Made by a program: the position numbers and the translations under genes. From the NCBI GenBank assembly GCA_964394665.1, contig CAYMYN010000006.1, positions 124,001 through 188,000 of the forward strand: a stretch of DNA of 64,000 nt. The letters are read 5' to 3'. The stretch is from CAYMYN01 sp964394665 (lineage in GTDB: Bacteria > Planctomycetota > UBA1135 > GCA-002686595). Below are positions 9,541 through 18,805 of this stretch, in pieces (within the stretch, counting starts at the first letter, position 1; every line of letters starts with the position of its first letter). The notes under the pieces are model-generated. The model was not told where the DNA came from. It made no database searches and saw nothing but the letters and a program-made list of their open reading frames with translations.

Positions 9541-10422
9541 TCAGGGCTGCGAGCCGCCCTCGCCCGTGCGGAATTGGTCCAGGCGACCGGGGAACCGCTC
9601 CAGGCGCTCGATGTCGGCGGCGCTGTAGCCGCCGCCGCGGGGGGCGGGCGCGCCCTCGTCGTCCCGCGCGCCGAGTCTCCCGTCGGGGTGTGGGGCGTCG
9701 CGTTCCCCGGGCGGCGCGCCGAAGCCGAACATCGACGCCAGCACCGCCTCCGGACGGGTGCGGTCGCCGAAGGGCGCGATCGGCACCAGGCCGTGGCGCA
9801 GGCGCACGCCCATCAGCTCCTGGCTCCCCGTGAACCAGATGAAGACGGCGATCAGGGGCAGCACCAGGTTGAAGTGCATCAAGGGCCAAGCGAGCAACAT
9901 CAACAGCGCGAACCAACGTCCGACGCGCACCGCGCGTTCCGTGGCGCTGACCCAGTCGCGCGTGCGGCCGAGCCAGGCGCGCAGGAGGCGCCCGCCGTCC
10001 ATCGGGAAGGCCGGCAGCAGGTTGAAGGCGCCCATCAGGACGTTGACCGCCAGGAAGAACTGCACCAGCGGCAGGAAGGGCTCCGGCGCGAGCAGCAGCG
10101 GCAGGGCCACGAGCGCCAGGGCGAAGTTCACCGCCGGTCCGGCGCTGGCGATCAGGGCCTCGGTGCGCGGCACCTCCGGGATGGTGCTCATGCGCGCCAT
10201 GCCGCCCAGGGGCCAGAGCGTGATGTCGAGCACCTTCAGGCCGAAGCGTTGGGCGACCAGGCTGTGGCCCAACTCGTGCAGGAGCACGCAGCCGAAGAGG
10301 ATCGGGAGGGCCAGGGCGAGCCGCGGCCAGAAGAGCATCACCGCCAGCAGCATCACCACGAACAGGCCGTGGGCGCGGACGGTGATGCCGAACAGGCGGC
10401 CGATGGGGAAGGATCCGAACAC
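9541..10422 (-). CDS. Site-2-type membrane zinc metalloprotease (peptidase M50)
   Basis: 293 residues from GTG 10422. The zinc motif HELGH lies at about residues 49-53 within a transmembrane helix, and the third metal ligand sits in NLLPAFPMDGGR near residue 139. Six hydrophobic segments are visible, followed by a C-terminal cytoplasmic tail of about 70 residues rich in Asp, Gly and Arg. This is the SpoIVFB/Rip-like branch of site-2 proteases, which cleave membrane-embedded anti-sigma factors or other regulators. The full active site is present. No CBS domain follows. The substrate is unknown. Confidence 0.9.
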   Translation of the reverse strand: MFGSFPIGRLFGITVRAHGLFVVMLLAVMLFWPRLALALPILFGCVLLHELGHSLVAQRFGLKVLDITLWPLGGMARMSTIPEVPRTEALIASAGPAVNFALALVALPLLLAPEPFLPLVQFFLAVNVLMGAFNLLPAFPMDGGRLLRAWLGRTRDWVSATERAVRVGRWFALLMLLAWPLMHFNLVLPLIAVFIWFTGSQELMGVRLRHGLVPIAPFGDRTRPEAVLASMFGFGAPPGERDAPHPDGRLGARDDEGAPAPRGGGYSAADIERLERFPGRLDQFRTGEGGSQP

Positions 10423-10474
10423 GGGGGCCGGGGGGCGGGTGGGGAGGGTGCGCGGCGCGGCGCGGAGGGGCCCG

Positions 10475-10480
10475 TACTAT
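10475..10480. promoter_or_regulatory. Possible bidirectional -10 element (TACTAT/ATAGTA)
   Basis: TACTAT on the plus strand, ATAGTA on the minus strand, in the 168-nt divergent region between the M50 protease and the oxidoreductase. It is the only AT-rich hexamer in this stretch. There is no clear -35 box on either side. Confidence 0.25.
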
Positions 10481-10590
10481 GGACCACGCGGCGGCCGGGG
10501 ACAGCGCGGGCCGCGCGGACTTTCCCCCGGTGGGGTGTCCCGCGGCCCGAACCCCGCTCGACGCCGCGCCGCAACCCGGACGCCGGCCCC

Positions 10591-12685
10591 ATGCCCCGCC
10601 TCCTCACCGTGGACCTCGCGCGCTGCGCCCCGGGCGGAGCCCCCGCGTCGCGACGCAGTGAGTTCGCCGATCCCGACCCGCGCCTCGCCCGCCTGGGGGC
10701 CGCCTCCGGCGAGGCCCTGGCCCTGGCGCTCCTGTTGGCCCACGCGCGGCGCGGGACTCCGGCCGAGTCGCCCTTCGTGGTGGCGGTGGGGGACGCGGTG
10801 CGGCGCGGGCTGCCGACCGCGGCGCGCGCCACCCTGGCGGGGCGCTCGCCCCTGGGCGGTCTGCTCGCGGACGGGCAGGTCGGCGGGGACCTGGGGCGGC
10901 GCTTGGCGAGCGTGTGCGACGCGCTCGTCGTGGAGGGCCGGGGCCCGGGGCGCTCGGTGCTGGTGATCGATGGCGCGGGGGCGTCGCGCTGCGTGCCCGC
11001 GCCCTTCGGCGTGGACGCGCCGCCGCGCGAGCGCATCGCGCGGCTGGGGGAGCACCTCGGCCCGTGCGCGGCCCTGGTCGCGGGGCCGGGGGCCGAGCGC
11101 GGGCTGGCCTTCGCGAACCTCGCCAGCGGCGAGCCGCCTTCCTTCGTCGGGCGCGGCGGGTTGGGGGCGGCCCTCGCCGNNNNNNNNNNTCGCCGCGCGC
11201 GGGCTGGTCGCGCTGTGCGTCGCCGCCGAGCCCGTGCCCGACGCGCCGGACGGCGCGCTCAGCGCGACCCTCGCCGGCTCGCCGCGCCTGCGGGCGCGCT
11301 CGGCCGGGGGCACCCTCGAGCTGCTGCACGCCTTCGCGTCCCGCGGCGACCTCGGCGCGCGCGATGGGGCGGCGGGCGCGCGCCTGGTCGGCGAGGCGCG
11401 CGCCGCGGCCCGCGAACGCCACGGATGCAAGGGTTGCCCCACGCCCTGCGGCTGGGTCTTCGAGACCGAGTCCGGGAGCGCGCCGCAGGGCGCGCGCTTC
11501 AACGCCGTGCAGGCCCTGGGCGTCGACCTCGGGCTCGAGCGCTTCGAGGACTCCCTGACCCTGCTCGCGGTGTGCGACCGCGCAGGCGTCGACGCGCGCG
11601 AAGCGGGGGCGCTCCTGCGGGCAGCCCTCGACGCGGGACAGGGCGGGGGTGAGCGCGCGGGGGCCTCGGCGCTCGCCCGACGGCTCGAGGAGTTGCTCGC
11701 CGATCCGCGCGCCGCGGGCGGCGCGGGTGCTTTCGCGCGCGCCCTGGGCGTGGCCGAGAGCGTGCGCCGCGCGCGGGGTCTGGCGCTGCGGCCCGAACGT
11801 TCGCCCGCGGCCCTGCTGGGGCAATGCGTCAGCGCGCGCGGGGCGGACCCGATGCGCAGCGCGAGCCACGTGTTGCTCGACGCCGGCGATCGGCGGCGGC
11901 TGGTGGAGCTCGTCGCGCCCCTGCCGCTGCCCGCGGGCGCCGAGGATCCCCTCGATCCGGCCGGGAAGGGCCGGCTCGTCGCCTGGAGCGAGGCGCTCTC
12001 GGCGGCGGTCGACACCAGCGGCTTCTGCGCCTTCTCCGCCGGGGCCCTGCTCGCCGACGGGCTGACGGACCTCGATGGGCTCGCGCGGCGGCTGTTCCCC
12101 CTCGCGCCGGGCGCCGGGGCGGGTCGGCGCCTCCTGGCCCTCGGCGCGTCGGTGTGCCTGGCGGCGCGCGAGCTCGAGCGGCGCTGGGGCGCGCCGCCGG
12201 ACGTCGATCGGCCGGCCTGGGCGGTGGAGCGATTGGACCACCCTTCGTTGTGGCCCGAGTACCGCCGCGCCCGCGGCCTCGACGCGCAGGGGCGGGCGCG
12301 GCCCGAAGTCTGGGAGCGGCTCGGCGAGCCGGAGCTGCTCGAGGTGTGCGAGGCGGCGTTCGTGGCCGAGGCGTCCGAACCCCCGCGGGCCGCGTTGGCG
12401 CTGGGCCCGCGCCGCGCCGGCGCGGTGGGGCTGCGCGCGGTCGGACCCCTGGGGGAAGCGCTCGCGGCGCTCGGCCCCGTGCCGCGGCTCGAGCTCGAGT
12501 TGCCCGCGACCCTCGCGGAGGTGCTCGCGACCCTCGCCGAGCGCCTCGCGGGGGAGGGCGCGGGGCTCGTGCGCGGGGGGCGCCCCGTGGCGTTGGCGTA
12601 CCGCGCGGGCTCGCGCCTCGCCGCGGACGAGGCCGTGCACGCGGGGGACGTGCTCGACCTCGTGGTGGCGATCGGCGGCGGTTGA
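10591..12685 (+). CDS. Aldehyde:ferredoxin oxidoreductase homologue with C-terminal MoaD/ThiS-like domain (interrupted by assembly gap)
   Basis: The frame from ATG 10591 reaches the ten-N gap at 11180 and continues in another frame to 12685, about 700 residues in total. The family is identified by GRGGLGA just before the gap, the cluster motif CKGCPTPC (Cys codons at 11426, 11435 and 11447, giving CX2CX3C), the fourth cysteine in DTSGFCAFS (codon 12026) and a late YRRARGLDAQGR segment matching the end of classical AORs. These enzymes hold a tungsto- or molybdo-bis-pterin and a 4Fe-4S cluster and interconvert aldehydes and acids. The last 65 or so residues look like MoaD/ThiS and end in I-G-G-G. 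The N-terminal pterin-binding G-G-R-G-L-G motif of AORs is not recognisable, so activity is uncertain. Confidence 0.8.
11180..11189. other. Assembly gap (10 N) inside the oxidoreductase gene
   Basis: Ten N, a typical placeholder. The reading frame changes across it. By alignment with the usual AOR pattern GRGGLGAVMGSKNLKA only a few residues need be missing. Confidence 0.95.
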
Positions 12686-12751
12686 GGGCCCGGGAGGTTG
12701 GCGGCGGGCGCCGCGCGGCGCATGCTCTCGCGCGCCGTGCGCGCCCCACCC

Positions 12752-13813
12752 ATGCCCTGCGACTCGATCCTGATCCTCAAGACCGGCGCCCTGGGCGACG
12801 TGTTGCGCACCACCTCGATCCTGCCCGGTCTGGTGGAGGCCCATCCGGGGGTGCGCGTCACCTGGCTCACCGCCCACGGCGCGGCGCCGCTCGTGCAACA
12901 CCATCCGTTGGTGGCCGAGATCGTGACCCTCGACCCGCGCTCGGAGGCCGAGGCCCAAGCCGCCGCGCGCGAGCTGGGCGGGCGGCGCTGGGGCTGGGTG
13001 CTCTCCTTCGACGACGAGTTGCCCCTGTGCCGCCTGGCGAGCGCGCTGGGCGCCGAGCGCCTGAGCGGCGCGCACCTCGACGCCACGGGTCGGCGCGCCT
13101 ACACCGCCGACGTCGGGCCCTGGTTCGACATGGGGCTGCTGTCGGTGCACGGGAAGGACGTGGCCGACCGGCTCAAGGTCGAGAACCGGCGCAGCCACCC
13201 GGAGATCTTCGCCGCCATGCTCGGGATCCGCATGGGTCGGCCGGAGCTGCCCCTGGCGGAGGAGCTCCGCGCGGCGGCCCGCGCGCGGCTCGGGGAACGC
13301 GGTCCCGGCGCGCGCATCGGGCTCAACACCGGCGCGGGCGGGCGCTGGGTCTCCAAGCAGCTCGACCCCGAATGCACGGTTGCGCTCGCCCGGCTCCTGG
13401 CGCGCGACCTGCCCGAGCGGCCGACGTTCGTGCTCTTCGGCGGGCCCGAGGAGCGCGAGCGCAACCGCGGCCTGCGCGCGGCCCTCGAGCGGCACGCGGA
13501 CGAGCTGGCCGTGCTCGACGCGGGCACCGACAACGGGTTGCTCGAGTTCGCGGCCCTGGTCGACGCCTGCGACCTGCTCGTCACCAGCGACAGCCTGGCG
13601 CTGCACGTCGCCCTCGCGCGCGGCGTGCCGCTGGTCGCCTTCTTCGCGCCGACCTCGGCCGACGAGATCGAGCTCTACGGCCTGGGCGAGAAGGTCCGCT
13701 CCACGGCCCCGGACTACTGCAGCTACCGGCCGGACGCGGACAACTCGAGCCTGACCCCCGAGCGCCTGGCGGCGGCCGCCCGGGCGGTGCTCGCCCGTCA
13801 CCCCAGGGGCTGA
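12752..13813 (+). CDS. Family 9 glycosyltransferase (ADP-heptose:LPS heptosyltransferase-like)
   Basis: 353 residues from ATG 12752, chosen because the conserved N-terminal strand LILKTGALGDVLRTTSIL then begins at about residue 6; an upstream start at 12698 would add a non-conserved tail. The two Rossmann domains of GT9 are visible, with a C-terminal donor-binding segment including CDLLVTSDSLALHVALARGVPLVAFF. Such enzymes transfer heptose from ADP-heptose to the LPS inner core at the cytoplasmic face of the inner membrane. The acceptor is unknown. It lies 66 nt downstream of the oxidoreductase gene. A second GT9 gene lies at the right end of the window. Confidence 0.85.
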   Translation: MPCDSILILKTGALGDVLRTTSILPGLVEAHPGVRVTWLTAHGAAPLVQHHPLVAEIVTLDPRSEAEAQAAARELGGRRWGWVLSFDDELPLCRLASALGAERLSGAHLDATGRRAYTADVGPWFDMGLLSVHGKDVADRLKVENRRSHPEIFAAMLGIRMGRPELPLAEELRAAARARLGERGPGARIGLNTGAGGRWVSKQLDPECTVALARLLARDLPERPTFVLFGGPEERERNRGLRAALERHADELAVLDAGTDNGLLEFAALVDACDLLVTSDSLALHVALARGVPLVAFFAPTSADEIELYGLGEKVRSTAPDYCSYRPDADNSSLTPERLAAAARAVLARHPRG

Positions 13814-13890
13814 GCGCCCCGCCGCGGGCGGCGGATTCGGGGTCCAGGGGCGCGACGGCGGGCCCGCCCTCGGGTAAGGAAGGGGGCCGC

Positions 13891-14103
13891 ATGGAGACCT
13901 CGCGCACCTATCTCGTGGGCAAGGGGCTGCAGGCCCTGGGCCTGATCGTGGTCCTCGTGGGCCTGGTCGTCTCGATCGGCCTGGGCAGCATGGAGCAGGG
14001 GCTGGGGGCGATGATGGTCGAGCTGCAGGCCCTGCTGGCCGGGATCCTGCTCTTCGGGGCCGGGACCTTCCTGCTGCGGATCGGGGGGCGGGGCAACCGC
14101 TGA
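13891..14103 (+). CDS. Small two-helix membrane protein
   Basis: 70 residues from ATG 13891, preceded by a strong SD-like purine run (AAGGAAGGGGG, 4 nt spacing). The sequence starts METSRTYLVGKG and contains two hydrophobic segments (about residues 14-31 and 45-63) separated by a Met/Gly-rich loop, ending IGGRGNR. I do not recognise the family. The excellent ribosome-binding site and the two clear helices make it a credible gene. It stands alone between the glycosyltransferase and the FG-GAP protein. Confidence 0.6.
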   Translation: METSRTYLVGKGLQALGLIVVLVGLVVSIGLGSMEQGLGAMMVELQALLAGILLFGAGTFLLRIGGRGNR

Positions 14104-14202
14104 GGCTCGGCCGCAGCGATTGCGAGGGAACCTGGACGCGCCCGCGGCGGTCCCAGGGCCCGGTGCGGCCCCCGCGGGCCCCCAGGACGGCCGGGGGGCG
14201 GG

Positions 14203-14208
14203 TATAGT
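14203..14208 (+). promoter_or_regulatory. Possible -10 element (TATAGT) upstream of the FG-GAP protein
   Basis: TATAGT in an otherwise GC-only intergenic region, about 100 nt before the ATG at 14310. No good -35 box is seen. Confidence 0.3.
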
Positions 14209-14309
14209 TGCTCACCGCACCCGGCCGCGAACCGCGCCGGGCCCCGCCGGGCGTCCCCGCGGGGCTCCGCAGCGAGGTTCTCCCCCACCCCCAGCTCCCA
14301 GCACGCTCC

Positions 14310-16508
14310 ATGGCTCAGAGACCCCTCCCGCCCGCCTGGGCGTCCGTTCTCGCCGCCCTGACGGTCCTCGGCTCCACCGCGCTCGCCCAGGGGCCGTTCA
14401 TCGACAACACGACGAACATCCCGAGCGGATCCAGCTTCAACCAGCACACCTCGGAGAACGTCGACTTCGGCGACGTCGACCTGGATGGGGACTGGGACGC
14501 GGTGTTCGCCAACGGGGGGGACAACTTCCAGCAGCAGAACCGCATCTGGATCAACCAGGGCCCGGCCAACCTGGGGGTGTTCCAGGACCAGACCGCGACG
14601 CGCTTCCCCTCGGTCCTCGACCAGAGCCGCGACATCGACCTGGTTGATTTCAACAATGACGGCTGGCTGGACATCTACGTCTCGAACACGGCCCAGATCC
14701 TGGCCCAGTCCAACCGCTGGTGGCGCAACACGGGCGGCGGCTTCTACGCGGAGGAGACCGCGGCGCGCTGGGTCGGCGTCGGCGGGGCCGGCTCATCGAT
14801 CTCCCCCGGCCAGGTCCTGCCCCTGGGCGGCTTCATCGATTTCTCCTGCGACTGCGAATTCGCCGACATCGACAACGACGGTGACCTGGACCTGGTGCAC
14901 TCGAGCTACGGCGGGGCCTTCGGCGGCCAGGTGCCGACGCGCCTGTTCCTGAACGACGGCAACGGCTTCTTCAGCGAGTTCAACCCCAGCGGCTTCCAGC
15001 TCCCCGGCCAGACCATCGCCGACGGCATGCCCGGCCTGTGGTGCGAGGGCACCCAGCAGAGCAACACCACCAACTCCACCGGCCAGTTCTGCGACATCGC
15101 CTCCAGCGCGCTCGACATCGACGTCGGCGACATCGACGGCGACTTCGACCTCGACATCCTGCACGGCGCGCGCGTGGAGGTGCCGCGCATGTTCCGCAAC
15201 CTGCTCGAGGAGAACGGCGGCGTCCTGGGCTTCCGCGACGTCACCGGCGCCGTCTTCCCCGTCGGCTACAGCACCGGCAACGGGCACTACGAGCAGGAGA
15301 TGGGCGATATGGACGGGGACGGGGACCTCGACATCTACGGCCTCAACTGGCAGGTGTCGGGCTTCTTCTTCCGCGACATCACCCTGCGCAACGACGGCAC
15401 GGGCGTCTACACGACGATCTACCAGGTCCCGAACTCGACCCTCGACCACAACGAGGCCGACTTCTTCGACTACGACAACGACGGCGACCTCGACGTCTTC
15501 ATCTCGAACTTCTCGGGCAAGGACAAGCTCTACCGCAACAACGGCGGGGTGACCAACAGCCTGACGGACGTCTCGAGCCTGCTGCCCAACAGCATCTCGA
15601 GCTTCACCTCCCTGGACGGCCAGATCGCGGACGTGGACGAGGACGGCGACTACGACGTGTTCGTCGCCAACGACCTGAACGCGCGCAACGTGTACCTGCA
15701 GAACATGGGCAACGTGCCCGACACGCACGCGCCCTACCTGCCCAACACCGAGCAGGCCCCCGACCGCGTCGCCGGCCCCGCGCCGACGGTCATCCGGGCG
15801 CACGTCTACGACAACGCGCCGAGCTACACCACGCGCTACAACCCGACGGTCGTCGAGTACACGGTGAACGGCGGCCCGCCCCAGACCGTGCCCGCCATGT
15901 GGTCGGGCCACCAGGTCTTCCGCGCCGAGCTGCCCGGCAACCTGGTCGGGACCGTGTGTTACCGCTGGGTCTCCCAGGACCGCTACGGCAACACGGGCCA
16001 GTCCGCCCAGCGTTGCTTCGACTCGTCCGGCCCGACCCTGGGCACCGCCTACTGCGCCGGCGATGGCTCGGGCACGCCCTGCCCCTGCGCCAACGACAAC
16101 GACGGCTCGAACGGCCTCGCCGGCTGCGCGAACAGCGCGGGAGCCGGGGGCGCCAAGCTGACGGCCTCGGGCAGCAACTCGATCGCCGCGGGCGATCTCG
16201 TCCTGGCGGGCTCGACGCTGCAGCCCGGCCAAGCGGGCCTCTACCTGCAGGGCAACAACGCCACCAACGGCGGCAACGGCACCGCCTTCGGCGACGGCCT
16301 GCGCTGCGCGGGCGGCAACGTCATCCGCCTGCAGATCCGCAACTCCGGCATGGCCGGCGCGTCCAACACGACGGTCAACATCGCCGCCCTGGGCGGCGTG
16401 TCGGCGGGCGAAGTGAAGCGCTACCAGCTCTGGTTCCGCGACACCGCCGGTCCCTGCGGCAGCGGCTTCAACTTCACCAACGGTCTCGAGCTCACCTGGG
16501 CGCCCTGA
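14310..16508 (+). CDS. Secreted FG-GAP/VCBS-repeat protein with WFRD/GPC C-terminal domain
   Basis: 732 residues from ATG 14310. A signal peptide (ASVLAALTVLGSTALAQ) is followed by at least seven FG-GAP/VCBS repeats with Asp-rich calcium loops, for example DVDLDGDWD, DFNNDGWLD, DIDNDGDLD, DMDGDGDLD, DYDNDGDLD and DVDEDGDYD, spaced to build an integrin-alpha-like propeller over residues 45-470. A beta-sandwich-like segment (about 480-570) comes next, then a Cys-containing linker (YCAGDGSGTPCPC) and the C-terminal domain ending YQLWFRDTAGPCGSG...TNGLELTW, shared with the protein at 4342-6165. It probably acts outside the inner membrane as a calcium-dependent adhesive or binding protein; the ligand is unknown. 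Confidence 0.9.
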   Translation: MAQRPLPPAWASVLAALTVLGSTALAQGPFIDNTTNIPSGSSFNQHTSENVDFGDVDLDGDWDAVFANGGDNFQQQNRIWINQGPANLGVFQDQTATRFPSVLDQSRDIDLVDFNNDGWLDIYVSNTAQILAQSNRWWRNTGGGFYAEETAARWVGVGGAGSSISPGQVLPLGGFIDFSCDCEFADIDNDGDLDLVHSSYGGAFGGQVPTRLFLNDGNGFFSEFNPSGFQLPGQTIADGMPGLWCEGTQQSNTTNSTGQFCDIASSALDIDVGDIDGDFDLDILHGARVEVPRMFRNLLEENGGVLGFRDVTGAVFPVGYSTGNGHYEQEMGDMDGDGDLDIYGLNWQVSGFFFRDITLRNDGTGVYTTIYQVPNSTLDHNEADFFDYDNDGDLDVFISNFSGKDKLYRNNGGVTNSLTDVSSLLPNSISSFTSLDGQIADVDEDGDYDVFVANDLNARNVYLQNMGNVPDTHAPYLPNTEQAPDRVAGPAPTVIRAHVYDNAPSYTTRYNPTVVEYTVNGGPPQTVPAMWSGHQVFRAELPGNLVGTVCYRWVSQDRYGNTGQSAQRCFDSSGPTLGTAYCAGDGSGTPCPCANDNDGSNGLAGCANSAGAGGAKLTASGSNSIAAGDLVLAGSTLQPGQAGLYLQGNNATNGGNGTAFGDGLRCAGGNVIRLQIRNSGMAGASNTTVNIAALGGVSAGEVKRYQLWFRDTAGPCGSGFNFTNGLELTWAP

Positions 16509-16644
16509 TCGCGCCCGAGCCCGAGTTCCCTGCCCCAGCGGGGGCGGCGCGCCGCGCGGTGCGCCGCCCCCGCGTCGTTGGGTTCCGGCCGCGCGGGCGC
16601 TCGAGGTTGCGGGCCGCGGTCCGGGGCCGTCCAATCCCCTCGCC

Positions 16645-17730
16645 GTGAACGCCCTCCGCTACCTGCCGTTCCTGCGCCGAGGCCTGGTGCGCTCGGGTCC
16701 GCCCGTGCACCTGACGCTGTTCGTCACCGGGCGCTGCAACCTGCGTTGCCGGCACTGCTTCCACCACCGCGAGGTCGCGGCCGGCATAGAGGGGCCGAGC
16801 TTGGAGGACGTGGGTCGCCTGGCGGACTCCGCGGCGCGCATGGGGCCGCTCCTGTGGCTGAGCCTGGGCGGCGGCGAGCCGTTCCTGCGCGCCGACCTGC
16901 CCGAGCTCGCCGAACGCTTCGGTCGCCACGGGTTGCGCCACCTGGCGATCCCGACCAACGGGCTCGTCGCGCGCACCGAGCCGGCCCTCGAGCGCATCCT
17001 CGCCGCCTGCCCGGAGACCTTCGTCTCGGTGGCGGTCTCGATCGACGGTCCACCGGCGATCCACGACACGATCCGCGCCCAGGAGGGGGCCTACGCACGC
17101 TCGATCGCCGCGGCCCGCGCGCTCGCGGCGCGGGCCCGCGCCGAGCGGCGCCTGGGCCTGGGCCTGATCGTCACCGTCACGCGCGCGAACCAGGACGTGC
17201 TCGCCGCGCACCTCGAGGAACTCGTCGAGACCGTGCGCCCCGACAACCTCACGATCAACCTGGCGCGCGGCGACGCCCTCGACCGCGAGTTGCTCGCGGT
17301 GGACCTCGATCGCTACCGCGAGGTCGTGGCCGAGAAGCGGCGCCTGCAGGCGAGCGGGCTCCTGGGGTACTTCGAGTTCCCCCTGGCGCGCCTGGCTTCC
17401 GCGCGCGACCACCTGATGTACGAGCACGTCGAGCGCGTGGCGCGTGGGGCCCCGCGGCGGCACCTGCCGTGCACCGCCGGGACGCTCTCGGCGGTCGTGT
17501 TCGAGGACGGCGCGGTGCATCCGTGCGAGGTGCTCGGAAAACCCATGGGGCACCTGGCGGACTTCGATTGGGACCTCGAGCGCCTGTGGCGCGGCGCGCG
17601 CGCCGACGCCCTGCGGACCGAGATCCGCGCCACGCGCTGCGCCTGCACCTGGGAGTGCGCGCAGGCCGACAACGTGCTCTTCGACCCCCGCTCCTGGCCG
17701 CGGCTCGCCGCGGCGACCTGGCGTGCGTGA
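16645..17730 (+). CDS. Radical SAM/SPASM-type protein
   Basis: 361 residues from GTG 16645. The radical SAM cluster motif CNLRCRHC gives Cys31, Cys35 and Cys38, followed by GGGEPFLR for SAM binding. A C-terminal cysteine set (LPCTAG, HPCEVLG, RCACTWEC) matches a SPASM/twitch-like auxiliary cluster region. Family members modify peptides or small molecules or have roles in cell-surface chemistry. Its stop codon lies inside the start of the following GT2 gene (8-nt overlap), and a GT-C membrane protein follows with another overlap, so the three products probably work on one pathway, likely a surface glycan (inference). The substrate is unknown. Confidence 0.85.
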   Translation: MNALRYLPFLRRGLVRSGPPVHLTLFVTGRCNLRCRHCFHHREVAAGIEGPSLEDVGRLADSAARMGPLLWLSLGGGEPFLRADLPELAERFGRHGLRHLAIPTNGLVARTEPALERILAACPETFVSVAVSIDGPPAIHDTIRAQEGAYARSIAAARALAARARAERRLGLGLIVTVTRANQDVLAAHLEELVETVRPDNLTINLARGDALDRELLAVDLDRYREVVAEKRRLQASGLLGYFEFPLARLASARDHLMYEHVERVARGAPRRHLPCTAGTLSAVVFEDGAVHPCEVLGKPMGHLADFDWDLERLWRGARADALRTEIRATRCACTWECAQADNVLFDPRSWPRLAAATWRA

Positions 17731-18805
17731 GGGACGGGCAACGGGCGCGGGGCAGGGGACCGGCCCGGTCCTGGGCCTGCTCGTGCCGTGCCGCAACGAG
17801 GGGGCGGTGATCGCGCGGCGCCTGGCGAACCTGGCGCGGCAGGCCTGGCCCGACGCGCGCGCGCCGCACCGCGTGCTGGTGGTCGACGACGGCTCGGAGG
17901 ACGGCACGGCCGATCGCGCGCGCGCCGCCCTGGACGCCATGCCCCTCCCGTCGCAGGTGCGGAGCGAGGTCGTCGCCAACGCGCGCCGGCCGGGCAAGGG
18001 CGGGGCGATCGAGACGGGCTTGGCGATCCTGGAGGACCACGTCGACCTCGTCGTGCTGACCGACGCCGACGTCGTCTGCGACGATCAGGCGCTGCTGGCC
18101 CTCGCGCGGGCCTTCGCCCGCGATCCGCGCCTGGTGCTCGCCTGCGGCGCGCAGCGCTTCGTCGCGGAGCTGCCGGCGGACGGCGCGGCGCGCCGCGCGG
18201 ACGGCTCCCTGCCGCCCGACGTCGGCACGGCCTACGACCGGGTCAGCGCCTGGGTGCGACGCCGCGAGTCGGCCCGCGGGCGGCTCTTCAGCGTGCACGG
18301 CCAATTGCTCGCCTGGCGCGCCGAGCTGCGTCTCGCGCCGCGGCGCGCGCTGGCGGCGGACGACCTCGAGCTGATGCTCGCGGCCCGCGAGCGCGTTCCC
18401 GACGGGCGCATCGAGCTCGTGCCGAGCGCCCTGTTCCTCGAACAACGGACGTTTCCCGGCCCGGACGCGCGCGCCCAAGCCCTGCGGCGGGCGCGGGCCT
18501 ACGTGCAGCTCGTGCGCGAACACCCCGGACCCGCGGGCGGTGCGTCGAGCCGCATCCAGTGGGCGCTCTACCGGCGCCTGCCGCTGGCCTTCCCGTGGTT
18601 CGTGGCCGGCGTGTGCGGCTCGTTCGTCCTGGCTTCGCTCCTCGCCGCCTGGCCCTGGAACCTCGTCGCCGCCGCGGTCCTGGCCCTCGCCCTGGTCTCT
18701 GCGCCGGGTCGACGTGCGCTCGACCTGGCCCTCACGATCCGACGCGCCGCGCGGGCCGAGGGCCGCGAACGGCTCTCCGACCGCTGGGAGATGGCGCGCC
18801 GGTGA
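17723..18805 (+). CDS. Family 2 glycosyltransferase with C-terminal membrane helices
   Basis: 360 residues from GTG 17723, chosen because it gives a short leader before the GT2 core and overlaps the upstream stop by 8 nt. GT-A fold signatures are clear: LLVPCRNEG at the start, VVDDGSEDGT, and the metal-binding region VVLTDADVVCDD; a later ALAADDLELML fits the acceptor-site acidic motif. Two hydrophobic segments near the C-terminus (FVAGVCGSFVLASLLA and VAAAVLALALVS) anchor it to the membrane. It probably transfers a nucleotide-activated sugar to a lipid-linked or membrane acceptor. It overlaps the next gene by GTGA. Confidence 0.85.
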   Translation: MREGRATGAGQGTGPVLGLLVPCRNEGAVIARRLANLARQAWPDARAPHRVLVVDDGSEDGTADRARAALDAMPLPSQVRSEVVANARRPGKGGAIETGLAILEDHVDLVVLTDADVVCDDQALLALARAFARDPRLVLACGAQRFVAELPADGAARRADGSLPPDVGTAYDRVSAWVRRRESARGRLFSVHGQLLAWRAELRLAPRRALAADDLELMLAARERVPDGRIELVPSALFLEQRTFPGPDARAQALRRARAYVQLVREHPGPAGGASSRIQWALYRRLPLAFPWFVAGVCGSFVLASLLAAWPWNLVAAAVLALALVSAPGRRALDLALTIRRAARAEGRERLSDRWEMARR

